Below are positions 55,086-63,943 of a stretch of 64,000 bases of DNA, in pieces; position 1 is the stretch's first letter, and the number at the start of each line of letters is the position of its first letter. This DNA is from JBBDWK01 sp040902885 (GTDB lineage: Bacteria > Acidobacteriota > Terriglobia > Bryobacterales > Bryobacteraceae), in contig JBBDWK010000063.1 of NCBI GenBank assembly GCA_040902885.1, forward strand, positions 50,344 to 114,343, written 5' to 3'. The notes under the pieces were generated by a model. The model made no database searches and had not been told where the DNA came from. It was given only the letters and a program-made list of their open reading frames with translations. A program made the translations under genes and the position numbers.

Positions 55086-57461
55086 CTAATGGTTGTACAG
55101 AAACTCGCGCGAGTTCAGGATGGCCCACATCACGTCCTGGTACACGCCGCGCCGCTTCGCTGCCTCCGGATTGTCTCCCAGCGACGCCGCGATCCGCGCC
55201 CGCTCCGCGTCCTCCGGATATCGTGTCAGCGTGGTGAGGAAGATCCGGTCGATGATCGTCTCGTCCGGCGATTCCTTTAGCCATGCTTCGATGGTGGAAT
55301 TCTTCGCCACAATCTTTTTCTGGATTGTGTCGCCGCTGATCAGGTGCAGCGTCTGCACGATGTCGGGCTGATGGTCGCGCTCGCAGATGATGTCGCGGCT
55401 CAGACGCCCGAACGCCGATAACATATAGTGCGGCGCGCCCGAGTACACCTGCATGGCGCGGGTCTCCGGCGGATATCCCCGGTACTTTTCCGCCACCCCC
55501 GTCACCTGAGAGATCGTATCCAGCATCTGCTCGGCCATCAGCCGGCGCATGATGTAGCGCGAATAATTGATCTCGTCGCCGCGGTTGGATTCGTTCGGCT
55601 CCGCGGTCAACTGGTAGGCGCGCGAATTCAGAATGGCGCGGATGAGGTGGCGAAGGTCGTAGCCGTTCTGCGCGAGGTCGTTCGCCATCGCGTCCAAAAG
55701 AGCGGGGTGTGTGGGTGGATTGGTCACGCGGAAATCGTCCACCTCCTCCACCAGGCCCCGGCCCATGTAGTGCTTCCACATCCGGTTTACGATCGCGCGC
55801 GCGAAGAAGGGGTTTTTCGGGTCGGTCATCCACCGTGCCAGGTCGAAGCGAATGTCCTTCTCCGGCGCGTCCTGCTCCTCCGGACCGTCCAGGTACTTGG
55901 GCGTCACCGGCTTCTTCGTCCGGGGATGCTCCACGGTTCCCTCTTCTTTGTAGTAATGCGTATTCTCGTCGTTCTCGTACGCCTCTTTAATGGCCACTCG
56001 CGCGAAGAACGCCGCAAAGCCGTAAAAGTCGTCCTGGGTCCACTTCTCCCAGGGGTGGTTGTGGCACTTCGCGCACTCGATGCGCAGCCCCAGGAATACC
56101 TGGCTGATGTTGGTGGCGTGATCCGGCGCGTTGCTATCGAAGCTGATGTTGTAGAAGCTGGCGGGCGCGCGGCCGAACATATGCGCGCCCTGGCTGAGCA
56201 GCAGCTCGGTCGTGATCTTGTCCCACGGTTTGTTCTCGAAGAACGACCGCTTCATGTATTCGTAGACGATGCGCCCGCCCTTCGCGCCCGCCTCGCGCGT
56301 TCCCGCGCGGAAAAGCTCGGCGAACTTCAGCGCCCACATTTCCGCGAACTCGGGCCGCTCCAGCAGCCGGTCGATGACGTGAGCGCGCTTCGACGGGTCT
56401 TTCGATTCCAGGAACTCCCTCGCCTCGGTCTCCGTGGGCAGCAGCCCGATGGTGTCGAGATACACGCGGCGCAGGAACTGGCTGTCCGTGGATAGTCCGG
56501 ATGGGACGATGTTCATCCGATGCAGCTTCGAGAAGACGAACTCGTCGATGTAGTTATTTCGCGGAACGCGGGGATAGTCTTTTGAGGCTCTCCGCTCGAT
56601 GACGGCGATCCGGCTGGCCACCGCTTTTCCCAGCGTGCGCACCATGATGGCCGTCTCGCCCGGCTGCAGCGCCTTCACCGTCCCATCGGGCGATATCTGC
56701 ACGACGTCGGCGTTGTTGGAGCTGTACTGCACCAGGTGCGTCACGTCGCGCACCGTGCCGTCCGTATAGCGCGCTGTGGCGACCAACTGCTGGGTTGCGC
56801 CTACGCCCACCAGCAAACGCTCTTCCGGATACACATCGAGCGATGCGATCCTCGGCGAGCCTTCGCTGTCGTACGTCGCCCCGTCGCGAATCCAGTTCAG
56901 AATCGTCCTGTATTCGAGCGACCCCACGGCGAACCGGAAGCCGCCTCCGTGCGGCTGCTGGAACACGGCCTTTTCCAGAATCAGGCTCTTCTCAGGGTCT
57001 CGCAGGTCGATGCGCTTCTTGATGGCTTCGTAATCCACTTCCGGCTCATAGCCGAACAGCGAGAGCTTGAATCCGCGCTGGCCGCGAATCGATCCGTGGC
57101 AGTTGGACCCGGCGCAGCCTCCCATGGTGAAGATGGGCACGACATCCTTGACGAAGCTCAGCCGGGGCGCTTCGCCCGCGGCCGATACGGTCACCGGAAC
57201 CGCCTGCTGCTGTCCCTTGCAGTTCACGGTCACCGATGTTTTTCCGTCGGCCACCGCCGTCAGCACGCTTCCGGCAGCGCTCACAACCTTCGGATTTGCG
57301 CTCGCCAGCGAACAGCCTGCCGTGAGATCCTCGTCATCGAGCGAGGCGGCCAGCACCTGCGTCGCGCCCCGGCCGAATAGTTCCACCTTTGGCGGGTAGA
57401 CGGAGACTTTCGCGGCCCACAGAGGAGCCGACAGCGTCAGGATGAGAAGTTCAGTTTTCAT
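55086..57461 (-). CDS. DUF1549/DUF1553 protein with two Ig-like (Big2) domains
   Basis: 791 residues from ATG 57461, which starts the leader MKTELLILTLSAPLWA. In order: Big2-like Ig domain (~20-110), a cytochrome-like segment with CAGSNCHG (four residues between the cysteines instead of two), a second Big2 domain (~230-315, IASLDVYPEERLLVGVGATQQLVA), DUF1549 (FAEMWALKFAELFRAGTREAG) with a normal CAKCHNH heme site, and DUF1553 (FARAIVNRMWKHYMGRGLVEE, HLIRAILNSRAYQLT). The end ILNSREFLYNH matches the family. Start overlaps the end of the upstream PPC gene by 11 bp; the DUF1501 partner follows. Confidence 0.88.
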   Translation of the reverse strand: MKTELLILTLSAPLWAAKVSVYPPKVELFGRGATQVLAASLDDEDLTAGCSLASANPKVVSAAGSVLTAVADGKTSVTVNCKGQQQAVPVTVSAAGEAPRLSFVKDVVPIFTMGGCAGSNCHGSIRGQRGFKLSLFGYEPEVDYEAIKKRIDLRDPEKSLILEKAVFQQPHGGGFRFAVGSLEYRTILNWIRDGATYDSEGSPRIASLDVYPEERLLVGVGATQQLVATARYTDGTVRDVTHLVQYSSNNADVVQISPDGTVKALQPGETAIMVRTLGKAVASRIAVIERRASKDYPRVPRNNYIDEFVFSKLHRMNIVPSGLSTDSQFLRRVYLDTIGLLPTETEAREFLESKDPSKRAHVIDRLLERPEFAEMWALKFAELFRAGTREAGAKGGRIVYEYMKRSFFENKPWDKITTELLLSQGAHMFGRAPASFYNISFDSNAPDHATNISQVFLGLRIECAKCHNHPWEKWTQDDFYGFAAFFARVAIKEAYENDENTHYYKEEGTVEHPRTKKPVTPKYLDGPEEQDAPEKDIRFDLARWMTDPKNPFFARAIVNRMWKHYMGRGLVEEVDDFRVTNPPTHPALLDAMANDLAQNGYDLRHLIRAILNSRAYQLTAEPNESNRGDEINYSRYIMRRLMAEQMLDTISQVTGVAEKYRGYPPETRAMQVYSGAPHYMLSAFGRLSRDIICERDHQPDIVQTLHLISGDTIQKKIVAKNSTIEAWLKESPDETIIDRIFLTTLTRYPEDAERARIAASLGDNPEAAKRRGVYQDVMWAILNSREFLYNH

Positions 57462-59559
57462 CGGCTGCCGAAGAGGCTCCCTTTGCGGACGTTTCCACCA
57501 CGATGGGAGGCGACTGGCCCAGGATTTTGCCGCCCGACTTCCCCACCAAAACCAGCGAGACGCGTCCTTCGCGCGCAAGGCTCACTGTCAACTGGGCTTG
57601 CGTAGCGCCGGCGGGAACATCAGCCGGATCGAGAGACAGGCCTTCCGCCGCCTCCGCGGCCTCGATGCGCAACGGCGCCTGGCCCGAATCGAGCCGCGTC
57701 ACCACGACGTCCAGTTTGCCCGGCGCTTTGGGCGGCAGGTTGAGACGCGCCGGGACGGCCAGCACCAGTTGCGGCGCTTCGGCGACGGTCACGCGCATGT
57801 CCGCCGTTTCCGCCAACCCTCGCACGCTCTGATTCGTGCGCCACCAGTATCGCGTGTGGGCCTCGCGCTCTATCGTCCTGCCTTCCATCGCACCGCGGCC
57901 GCGAATGCGAATGGTTTGGAAGGACGCCTCCGCGTTCGCGGCGACCGCAAACAACAGCTCTACATTGGTCCCATCCATCAGATGCTCTTCCCCGCACGTG
58001 TTCTTAAACGGCGTGGGTTCCGGCTGTGCGACGGCCTTCGACGCCGTGACGCCGGGCGGCAGATTCTCCGCCCACACCGCAACGGGAGTGTTCCACCCGT
58101 CGAGGCGGCGCACGCGCACCTTCACGATCCGTTCCACGCCGCGGTACAGGGTTTCGTCGGTGCCGATCACCGTCAGTTGGAAATCCGGCCGCGCCTTCCG
58201 CAGGGTCAGGCGATAGGCATAGTTCGCATCGCCGCGGAACTGCGAATCGCGCACCATGGCGGTGTAGCGGCCGGCTTTGGGAAGCTGGAAGACCAGATGC
58301 GGATCGAAGTTTGAAGGATCTCTCCCCGTGTTGGTGGTCGGCTCGTCCTGCCACGCGAGGCGCTTTCCGTCTTCGTCGTACAGCGCAACCATGGGGTCCA
58401 GCAGATAACCGAGCTGCATGGAATCCACAGTGAGCGAGACGGTCTCCGGACCATCCACGCGGAAGGAGAAGTAGTCCGCGGCGCGCGCCTCGTCGATCAC
58501 GCCGTTCACCACCACGGGCAGCGTTACGGGGTAAGGGTCGCGCTTGCCGCGGGCAAGCTGGCGGCCGGCCCGCGCCACGGTTGCCTGGGGAATGTCACCC
58601 ACCACAAAGGGCACGGGAAGGGCGGCGCCGTCGATGTGCAATTTGTGTCTGCCCGGAGGAAGGCTGCCCGGGATTGCCATGCGCACCGTGGCCGAAGTGG
58701 GCGATGTGGCGAGCACCTCGCCGCTCGCCAGGTCCTCCCCCAGCACCACTCGATTCACGTCCTGTAAGTTCACGCCTGCCAGCCGGAACTCCACCACGCT
58801 GCCGCTCGGCGCGCCCATAGGCATGGCGTAATAGGCGTGAGGCATTTCGCCCGCCCGCAGACGGTAATCGCCGTTATCGTTGCCGCTCTCCCCGGTCCCG
58901 TAGAGCCGAAGGAAGTAGACGCCCGCGCGGCCGAAAGTGTACACCAGGTGAGTGTCTTTGAATGCGTAGTAATCGTCGCACCACTCGAGCACGCTCCCCT
59001 TATCGTCCAGCAGATCGATGGTCGGATCGAGCGGCGCATTGTTCCGCCGAGCCGTCACGTCGAAGGTGAGCGTCTGGCCTTTGCGCGCTTCAAACCGGAA
59101 GTAGTCGTAGTCGCGCGGCTTGACGATGCCGTTCAACAGAATGGGAAACTGAATCGCCTGCGCCGTGTCCCTGCTGTTATTCGGTTCTTTTTCCAAGGAC
59201 TCGGGCCGGTCCGAAACCTCAAACCAGGCGATAGTGGAGCCCTGCGGCGCGACGATACGAAAATCGCGCCGGCCCGGCTCGGCGGCGCTATCCACACGGA
59301 TGCGCGCCTTCAAAAAGTTATGGGTGTTCTCCAGAATGGCGGCCTGAATGCGGGGTGTCGCGAACGCGATGGCGTTCACATTCTGCAAATTTCTTCCCTT
59401 GATGGACACGACTACTTCAGTCCCGCGCTGCCCGCCATGCGGAAACACGCCCTGAACGTCGGGCCTCAGCGGAGGGATGACCGGCGCGGCATCGAGCGCC
59501 AACGCGACCATCAGACCGGCAAAGCACCGCGGAACAGGGAGCATCGTCGTGCGCGTCAA
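57451..59559 (-). CDS. Secreted protein with bacterial pre-peptidase C-terminal (PPC) domains
   Basis: 702 residues, leader near MLPVPRCFAGLMVALALDAAP. An N-terminal IPT/TIG-like segment (GVFPHGGQRGTEVVVSIKGRNLQNVNAIAF) is followed by two PPC modules (DYFRFEARKGQTLTFDVTARR with DPTIDLLDDKGSVLEWCDDY; YFSFRVDGPETVSLTVDSMQ with LLDPMVALYDEDGKRLAWQDE). Further beta domains follow. PPC modules bind or guide polymer-active enzymes. It heads the minus-strand set with the DUF1549/DUF1553 and DUF1501 genes, a recurring trio in Planctomycetes and Acidobacteria. No catalytic site is visible. Confidence 0.8.
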   Translation of the reverse strand: MTRTTMLPVPRCFAGLMVALALDAAPVIPPLRPDVQGVFPHGGQRGTEVVVSIKGRNLQNVNAIAFATPRIQAAILENTHNFLKARIRVDSAAEPGRRDFRIVAPQGSTIAWFEVSDRPESLEKEPNNSRDTAQAIQFPILLNGIVKPRDYDYFRFEARKGQTLTFDVTARRNNAPLDPTIDLLDDKGSVLEWCDDYYAFKDTHLVYTFGRAGVYFLRLYGTGESGNDNGDYRLRAGEMPHAYYAMPMGAPSGSVVEFRLAGVNLQDVNRVVLGEDLASGEVLATSPTSATVRMAIPGSLPPGRHKLHIDGAALPVPFVVGDIPQATVARAGRQLARGKRDPYPVTLPVVVNGVIDEARAADYFSFRVDGPETVSLTVDSMQLGYLLDPMVALYDEDGKRLAWQDEPTTNTGRDPSNFDPHLVFQLPKAGRYTAMVRDSQFRGDANYAYRLTLRKARPDFQLTVIGTDETLYRGVERIVKVRVRRLDGWNTPVAVWAENLPPGVTASKAVAQPEPTPFKNTCGEEHLMDGTNVELLFAVAANAEASFQTIRIRGRGAMEGRTIEREAHTRYWWRTNQSVRGLAETADMRVTVAEAPQLVLAVPARLNLPPKAPGKLDVVVTRLDSGQAPLRIEAAEAAEGLSLDPADVPAGATQAQLTVSLAREGRVSLVLVGKSGGKILGQSPPIVVETSAKGASSAADEN

Positions 59560-59598
59560 TTATATCAAGCGTGCACAATATAAAGAGGAGCAAACATA

Positions 59599-60441
59599 GT
59601 GTCCGAAACCACTCCAAACCGCCAGTTGCTTGGTTCTCTCGTCGCCGTGCTGGCTCTCATTGTTTTCGTGGCCTGGTTCTTCTCAAGGAAGTTGCAGGAG
59701 GTGGATCGCGGGCTTCTGGCCCTCTCGACACAACTGGAATCGCTGGCCGGGAAGCAGGAGAGTCTCGCGACCGATCTGGGACGAGCTCTCGATCAGACAG
59801 ACCAGGCCCGCCAGCAGGCCCACGCCGCCGACGAGCGCGCCAACCAGTCCGAGCAGGCACGCGCCCAAGCGCTGAAGGACGCCGAGCAAGCCCAATCCGC
59901 CAAAGCGGTGGCTGAAAGGCAGGCCCAGGGCGCCCGCGAGGAGGCGGTAACGGCGCGCCAGGAGCTGGAGCAAATCCGCAAGGCCCGCGAAGAGGAGCTG
60001 AACCGCATGCAGGAGGCTCTTTCCAAGGTGGCCACCACGCGCCGCACCGCGGACGGAATGGTCGTCGATCTCACCGGCAGCTCCTTCAGGTTCGAGTTCG
60101 ACAAGGCCACCCTCGGCCAGGAGAACCGCGAGCTGCTCAGCCGGCTGGCGGGCATCCTGCTTGCCTCACATGGATACGGACTCTACGTTTACGGGCACAC
60201 GGACGACATCGGCACGGAGGAGTATAACCGCGGCCTGTCCGAGCGGCGGGCGAAGGCCGTGCGCGATTATCTGGAGGAAGCGGGCATCCCGCCCGAAATC
60301 GTCACGCACAAGGGCTTCGGGAAATCCAGCCCGCGCGTGAAGGCGACTACTCCGGAAGCCCGCGAGAAAAACCGGCGCGTGGAGATCGGGATCGTCGATA
60401 CGGTGATCAAATACGCCGGGGAAGCGCGCAGGGCGAAGTGA
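59599..60441 (+). CDS. OmpA-family protein with single membrane anchor and coiled coil
   Basis: 280 residues, GTG start at 59599 preceded by AGAGGAGCAA. One N-terminal membrane helix (LLGSLVAVLALIVFVAWFF) is followed by ~110 residues of Ala/Gln/Glu coiled coil. A C-terminal OmpA-like domain has LTGSSFRFEFDKATL, GLYVYGHTDDIGTEEYNRGLSERRAKAVRDYL and GFGKSSPRVKATTPEAREKNRRVEI, containing the Asp/Arg residues that bind diaminopimelate of peptidoglycan. It likely tethers the inner membrane to the cell wall. Divergent from the PPC operon (39 bp gap). Confidence 0.88.
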   Translation: MSETTPNRQLLGSLVAVLALIVFVAWFFSRKLQEVDRGLLALSTQLESLAGKQESLATDLGRALDQTDQARQQAHAADERANQSEQARAQALKDAEQAQSAKAVAERQAQGAREEAVTARQELEQIRKAREEELNRMQEALSKVATTRRTADGMVVDLTGSSFRFEFDKATLGQENRELLSRLAGILLASHGYGLYVYGHTDDIGTEEYNRGLSERRAKAVRDYLEEAGIPPEIVTHKGFGKSSPRVKATTPEAREKNRRVEIGIVDTVIKYAGEARRAK

Positions 60442-60442
60442 G

Positions 60443-60551
60443 TGGCGCGGGTCTTTAGCCCGCTGGGGGACTTCAGTCCCCTTCTCCGCGGGCCGTGAGA
60501 GTTATTCGGCACCGGTTGAAACCGGTGGGCGGGCTAAAAACCCACCCCACC
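60443..60551. repeat. Nested palindromic element (REP-like)
   Basis: About 100 bp after the OmpA-family gene. Outer arms GGGTCTTTAGCCCGC (60449-60463) and GCGGGCTAAAAACCC (60529-60543) pair at 14 of 15 positions and extend weakly outward to ~60443 and ~60551. Inside are two perfect hairpins: GGGGACT-TC-AGTCCCC (60466-60481) and CACCGGTT-GA-AACCGGTG (60510-60527). The layout resembles REP/BIME-type palindromes rather than a simple terminator, since no T-run follows. It may also protect or end the ompA-like transcript. Confidence 0.55.
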
Positions 60552-60587
60552 TTCGATGCCCTTCATTGGCTGATTGTTGACAGGCCA

Positions 60588-60676
60588 TGGTGCTGGAGGT
60601 GGGGGTCGAACCCACATGACCAGTGAAGGTCGCGGGATTTTGAGTCCCGTGCGTCTGCCAGTTCCGCCACTCCAGC
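60588..60676 (-). tRNA. tRNA-Leu (anticodon CAA)
   Basis: Reading the minus strand from 60676: acceptor GCTGGAG pairs with CTCCAGC, then discriminator A and an encoded CCA at 60590-60588. The anticodon stem CGGGA/TCCCG closes a seven-base loop CTCAAAA with anticodon CAA (reads UUG, Leu). A long variable arm typical of class II tRNAs (Leu/Ser) and a T-loop with GGTTCGACCC are present. 89 nt with CCA. It is not the insertion target of the adjacent element, which is in comM. Confidence 0.93.
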
Positions 60677-60745
60677 GCTTGGGGGAATATCCCCCTCAGT
60701 ATATCATCGCCTCCAACGGGAACCCGTTATACTGGGGTTCCTCTC

Positions 60746-61804
60746 ATGGCGTTGTTCCGAACACGCAGTGCCGCGGTGTATGGCATCGATGCTCATCTGA
60801 TCGACGTCGAAGTCGACATGTACAAGTCCGGGTCGGCGCGCGACTTCATCACCGTGGGAATGCCCGATACGGCCGTCCGCGAAAGCCGGGAGCGCATCAA
60901 GTCCGCACTCATCAATTCGGGCTACGGATTCCCCAACAAAGCCGTCACCATCAATCTCGCTCCCGCCAATGTCCGCAAAGAGGGCGCTGGCTTCGATCTG
61001 CCGATGGCCATGGGAATCCTGGGCGCCATGGGCGCCGTCGCGAGCCTCGATCAGCATCTTCTCGTCGGCGAGCTCTCGCTCGATGGCGCCATCCGTCCCG
61101 TGCGGGGCGCACTCTCCGTCGCCGTTTGCGCGCGCCAACAGGGCATCCCCAACCTGGTCCTTCCCTTCGAGAACGCGGCCGAGGCCGCTGTTGTCGAAGG
61201 CGTGCGCGTCTTCGGCGTGCGCCACCTCGCCGACGTGATGGCTCTGCTGGCCCGGCCGGCCGAATTCCCTCCCATGGAGGCCGCCCACAAACCGCACGGG
61301 CCCGTTAACGGCGACGCGCCCGACTTTCGCGACGTGCGCGGCCAGACCACGGCCAAGCGCGCTCTCGAAGTCGCCGCGGCGGGAGGACACAACGTCCTCA
61401 TGATCGGCCCGCCCGGCTCGGGCAAAACCATGCTCGCCAAGCGCATGGCCGGCGTCCTTCCGGGCCTCACTTTCACCGAGGCGATCGAAACCACCAAGGT
61501 TCACAGCATCTCGGGGGTTCTCCCTCCGGGTTCGGGCCTGCTGCGCGAGCGGCCCTTTCGCGCGCCCCATCACACCATCTCGGATGCGGGCCTGATCGGA
61601 GGCGGAGCGGGCGCGCCACGGCCGGGAGAGGTCAGCCTGGCGCACAACGGGGTCCTGTTTCTGGACGAGCTGCCCGAGTTCCCGCGCAACGTGCTCGAGT
61701 TGTTGCGCCAGCCCCTCGAGGACGCTTCGGTCACCATCGCCCGCGCCAATATGACGCTCACCTTTCCGGCGTCTTTTATGTTGATCGGCGCGATGAACCC
61801 CTGA
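60746..61804 (+). pseudogene. comM: comM (Mg-chelatase-like AAA ATPase), truncated by integrated element
   Basis: 5' 352 codons of a ComM/YifB protein (normally ~500 residues). N-terminal ChlI-like domain (GMPDTAVRESRERIKSALINSGYGFPNKAVTINLAPA), Walker A G221-PPGSGKT-228, Walker B region GVLFLDELPEF, then FMLIGAMNP followed at once by a stop. Full-length homologues continue AMNPCPCG at this point. ComM is a hexameric branch-migration helicase for natural transformation. The lost ~150 residues (rest of the AAA module and C-domain) should lie at the other end of the element outside the window. The truncated protein lacks sensor parts and is unlikely to work unless the element excises. Confidence 0.88.
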
Positions 61805-63299
61805 AGTTTCGTTGCCCTTTTGCTACTAGTTTGCTAGCTGCAGAAGGCAGATAGCAAAGGTCGATGGCCACATCGTCTTTACCTATAACGACTTTCTCGG
61901 TGATGTTCTCAAGGATGGTGCGCTTGTCTTGGAACGGAAGCTCCGGCCAGCGAGTGTAGAGATCTCTCGCTTCCGACAGGATTTCGTCGCTCGACAGGAA
62001 CTGGATTCTGGCAAAATCCAGATCGGCTTGGATCTTGGGGATCTCTGACTCGAGTTGGTTCAGGCGCTCTTCAAGAGGGCGGTACTGCCTGCCGTACCCT
62101 TGGACCGAGACCTCGTCCGCGATATAGGCTCGATAGACCTTGTCCATCTGCTCTACGACCTGACGGCGTTCCTTTTCAAGCGAATCGACAAGCTCTTCCT
62201 TCTGCTTGATTGCCTCGTCAGCGCTGGCCAAGTGAGCTGCTACATCAGTTGGAGAGAGCACGAACGCCTTCAGCTGCTCATGGAAAACAGTTTCGAGGTC
62301 ACCAGCGGGGATCTTGTTGCGGCACTTCTGGCAGATGTATTTGGGAGTGTTTGAGGGCACATACATCTTCTGGCCGCAGGTGCAATAGACGATTCCGGCG
62401 AATAGCTGAACGGGCTTCCGTCCCGGCTTCTTGCCGTTCCTTCGTTCTTCCAGGAGCGCATTGCACTGCGTCCAAAGTTCTTCGGAGACGATAGGCTCTA
62501 TCGGGAAGAGCACCCACTCCGACTCTGGCTTAAGCTGCCAGCTCTTCTTATCACCCAAGCTCTTGGTGTAGTTCGCTCGTCGCTCGCCCTTTGCGGAGGG
62601 ATCACGTAACAGGCGGTCAACTGTTGTATCGGTGAACTTCGATCCGTTTCGCGTTCGGTACCCTCCTTCGTTGAGCAGCCGCGCCACACTTTTCTTGCGG
62701 CGATGCTCAAGGAAATACTCATATAGCAGTTTGCGGATCGGTGCCTCGGCTGGGTCAGGTACAAGCTCGCGATTCAACCAGCGATAGCCGAAGGGTGCAG
62801 CTCCGCCCAGAGGCTTGCCTAGTTTGGCCCGGATGGGCACCGATGCCGCCACCCTCTCGGCAATTTCCTCACGCTCCCATTGGGCCATGGCGGCGATCAT
62901 AGTGTAGAAAAGCCGGCCCGCGGGGGTTGAAGTGTCGATCGATTCCTGGAGAGAAATCAGATCGGCGTCATGAGCGCGGAAGATGTCGGCGAAGTCCAGA
63001 AGCTCACGGGTATTCCGGGCCAGACGGGCCAGTTTGGAGAAGATGAGGCCCGTGATGTGGCCAGCCCGGATGTGTTCCAGCATTCGCTGGGTCTCGGGCT
63101 GGCCCATGACGGACTTACCGCTCACGGCTTCCAGGTGATAGACCTCACGGACATTCCAGCCCTTAGCTTCAGCGTAGTGGCGGGCGCGCTTCTCGTGGTG
63201 CTCAGGGCTCTCGCCCCTCGCCTGATCTTCGGTGGAAACTCGAATCCAGATGCCAACCGTTTTCGGGTCGCTTGGATTGGGAAATCGGTCTTTGGGCAT
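61776..63299 (-). CDS. Large serine recombinase (site-specific integrase)
   Basis: 507 residues. Start 63299 was chosen because GAGG precedes it and the N-terminus MPKDRFPNPSD leads straight into the resolvase domain; longer frames add unrelated residues. Resolvase domain with the catalytic Ser in GIWIRVSTEDQ, Arg motifs (FSKLARLARNTRELLDF) and AAMAQWEREEIAERV. Then a recombinase domain (GGAAPFGYRW), a zinc ribbon (CTCGQKM...YICQKCRNKI) and a coiled coil (KEELVDSLEKERRQVVEQMDKV). This is the full large-serine-integrase plan. The last nine codons and stop lie within comM sequence, so its C-terminus depends on the integrated state. Confidence 0.92.
   Translation of the reverse strand: MPKDRFPNPSDPKTVGIWIRVSTEDQARGESPEHHEKRARHYAEAKGWNVREVYHLEAVSGKSVMGQPETQRMLEHIRAGHITGLIFSKLARLARNTRELLDFADIFRAHDADLISLQESIDTSTPAGRLFYTMIAAMAQWEREEIAERVAASVPIRAKLGKPLGGAAPFGYRWLNRELVPDPAEAPIRKLLYEYFLEHRRKKSVARLLNEGGYRTRNGSKFTDTTVDRLLRDPSAKGERRANYTKSLGDKKSWQLKPESEWVLFPIEPIVSEELWTQCNALLEERRNGKKPGRKPVQLFAGIVYCTCGQKMYVPSNTPKYICQKCRNKIPAGDLETVFHEQLKAFVLSPTDVAAHLASADEAIKQKEELVDSLEKERRQVVEQMDKVYRAYIADEVSVQGYGRQYRPLEERLNQLESEIPKIQADLDFARIQFLSSDEILSEARDLYTRWPELPFQDKRTILENITEKVVIGKDDVAIDLCYLPSAASKLVAKGQRNFRGSSRRST
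61793..61803. other. Candidate integration junction (att core) inside comM
   Basis: ATGAACCCCTG is the last sequence shared with an intact comM (codons for Met-Asn-Pro-then TG of Cys). After it the sequence leaves the ComM frame. The recombinase gene reads into this point from the other side, the usual layout where the integrase lies next to an att site. The exact crossover core cannot be fixed without the other junction. Confidence 0.6.
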
Positions 63300-63406
63300 C
63301 GACGAAACCTCGCTGCACAAATGATGGTATAGCAGCCTCGAACGCAGGGCAAGATGCAACTTCAAAAGAGATCTTCGACTCGGAACACCTATTCCGGTAT
63401 CTTTCC

Positions 63407-63434
63407 CAAAAAAAGACCCTCGCATGCGAGGGTC
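63407..63434 (-). terminator. Rho-independent terminator (minus-strand transcription)
   Basis: GACCCTCGCATGCGAGGGTC (63415-63434) is a perfect 20-bp dyad. On the minus strand it is followed by a run of T (63414-63407), so it ends transcription coming from the gene at 63533-63943 before the recombinase gene. Confidence 0.8.
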
Positions 63435-63532
63435 TAAGAAAGGGAAGGAACCATCCGGCGAAGTGCCGTCCTCACCGTGCCATGTGTGCCTGAATCCGCG
63501 AGAAGTTCATGCTCCGCTGATCCTTCAGAGCC

Positions 63533-63943
63533 TCAAGCATGGGCGTGTTGCAGAAACCTCCCAAGTCTGGCCGTTGCTCGGAACTGCGGAACCGCATCCA
63601 TCTCCTTGAACGCGGATGTGAAAGCGTTCGACAGGCTCCAAATGGTCCGCGGCTGAAACTCCTCTAGTTGCGGATTGAAGTAGTGGTCATGAACGGGTCG
63701 GGCCAAGTGCTTCGGTACTTCAAGCTCGCTTTCAACGAAGGCCCGGTAGATGACGAGCTTTGCGGCAACGTCGCTAATCTGGCTTTCTCGCCAGGTCTCG
63801 ATCTGCTTCTGCATCGGATCGAAGTTCCGCTGCATCCGATCGACTCCGATGGAAAGCGCATCGACGAGCGAGAAGCTCTTGGAATGCTTGGCGAGCACGG
63901 GCGTAAAGTCGCCGTGGAAGGCCATGTTGTCGCAGACCAGCAC
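63533..63943 (-). CDS. DUF932-like mobile-element protein, 5' end missing or damaged
   Basis: Open frame of 136 codons with a GTG at 63943. The sequence VLVCDNMAFHGDFTPVLAKHS and the end RTIWSLSNAFTSAFKEMDAVPQFRATARLGRF match the C-terminal part of DUF932-type phage/plasmid proteins. Upstream in the same frame a TGA (63971-63973) interrupts. Another frame there reads HQFGTLIAI, which would fit the expected preceding part. The residues between an LGIRN motif and RVLVCDN are shorter than usual. So the gene is probably frameshifted or deleted near 63945-63990, or sequencing error occurs there. Element cargo by position. Confidence 0.5.
   Translation of the reverse strand: MLVCDNMAFHGDFTPVLAKHSKSFSLVDALSIGVDRMQRNFDPMQKQIETWRESQISDVAAKLVIYRAFVESELEVPKHLARPVHDHYFNPQLEEFQPRTIWSLSNAFTSAFKEMDAVPQFRATARLGRFLQHAHA

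Noticed and set aside
60588..60676. tRNA-Leu as the integration site of the element
   Set aside because: The tRNA is intact with its CCA end and lies outside the element; the break is in comM.
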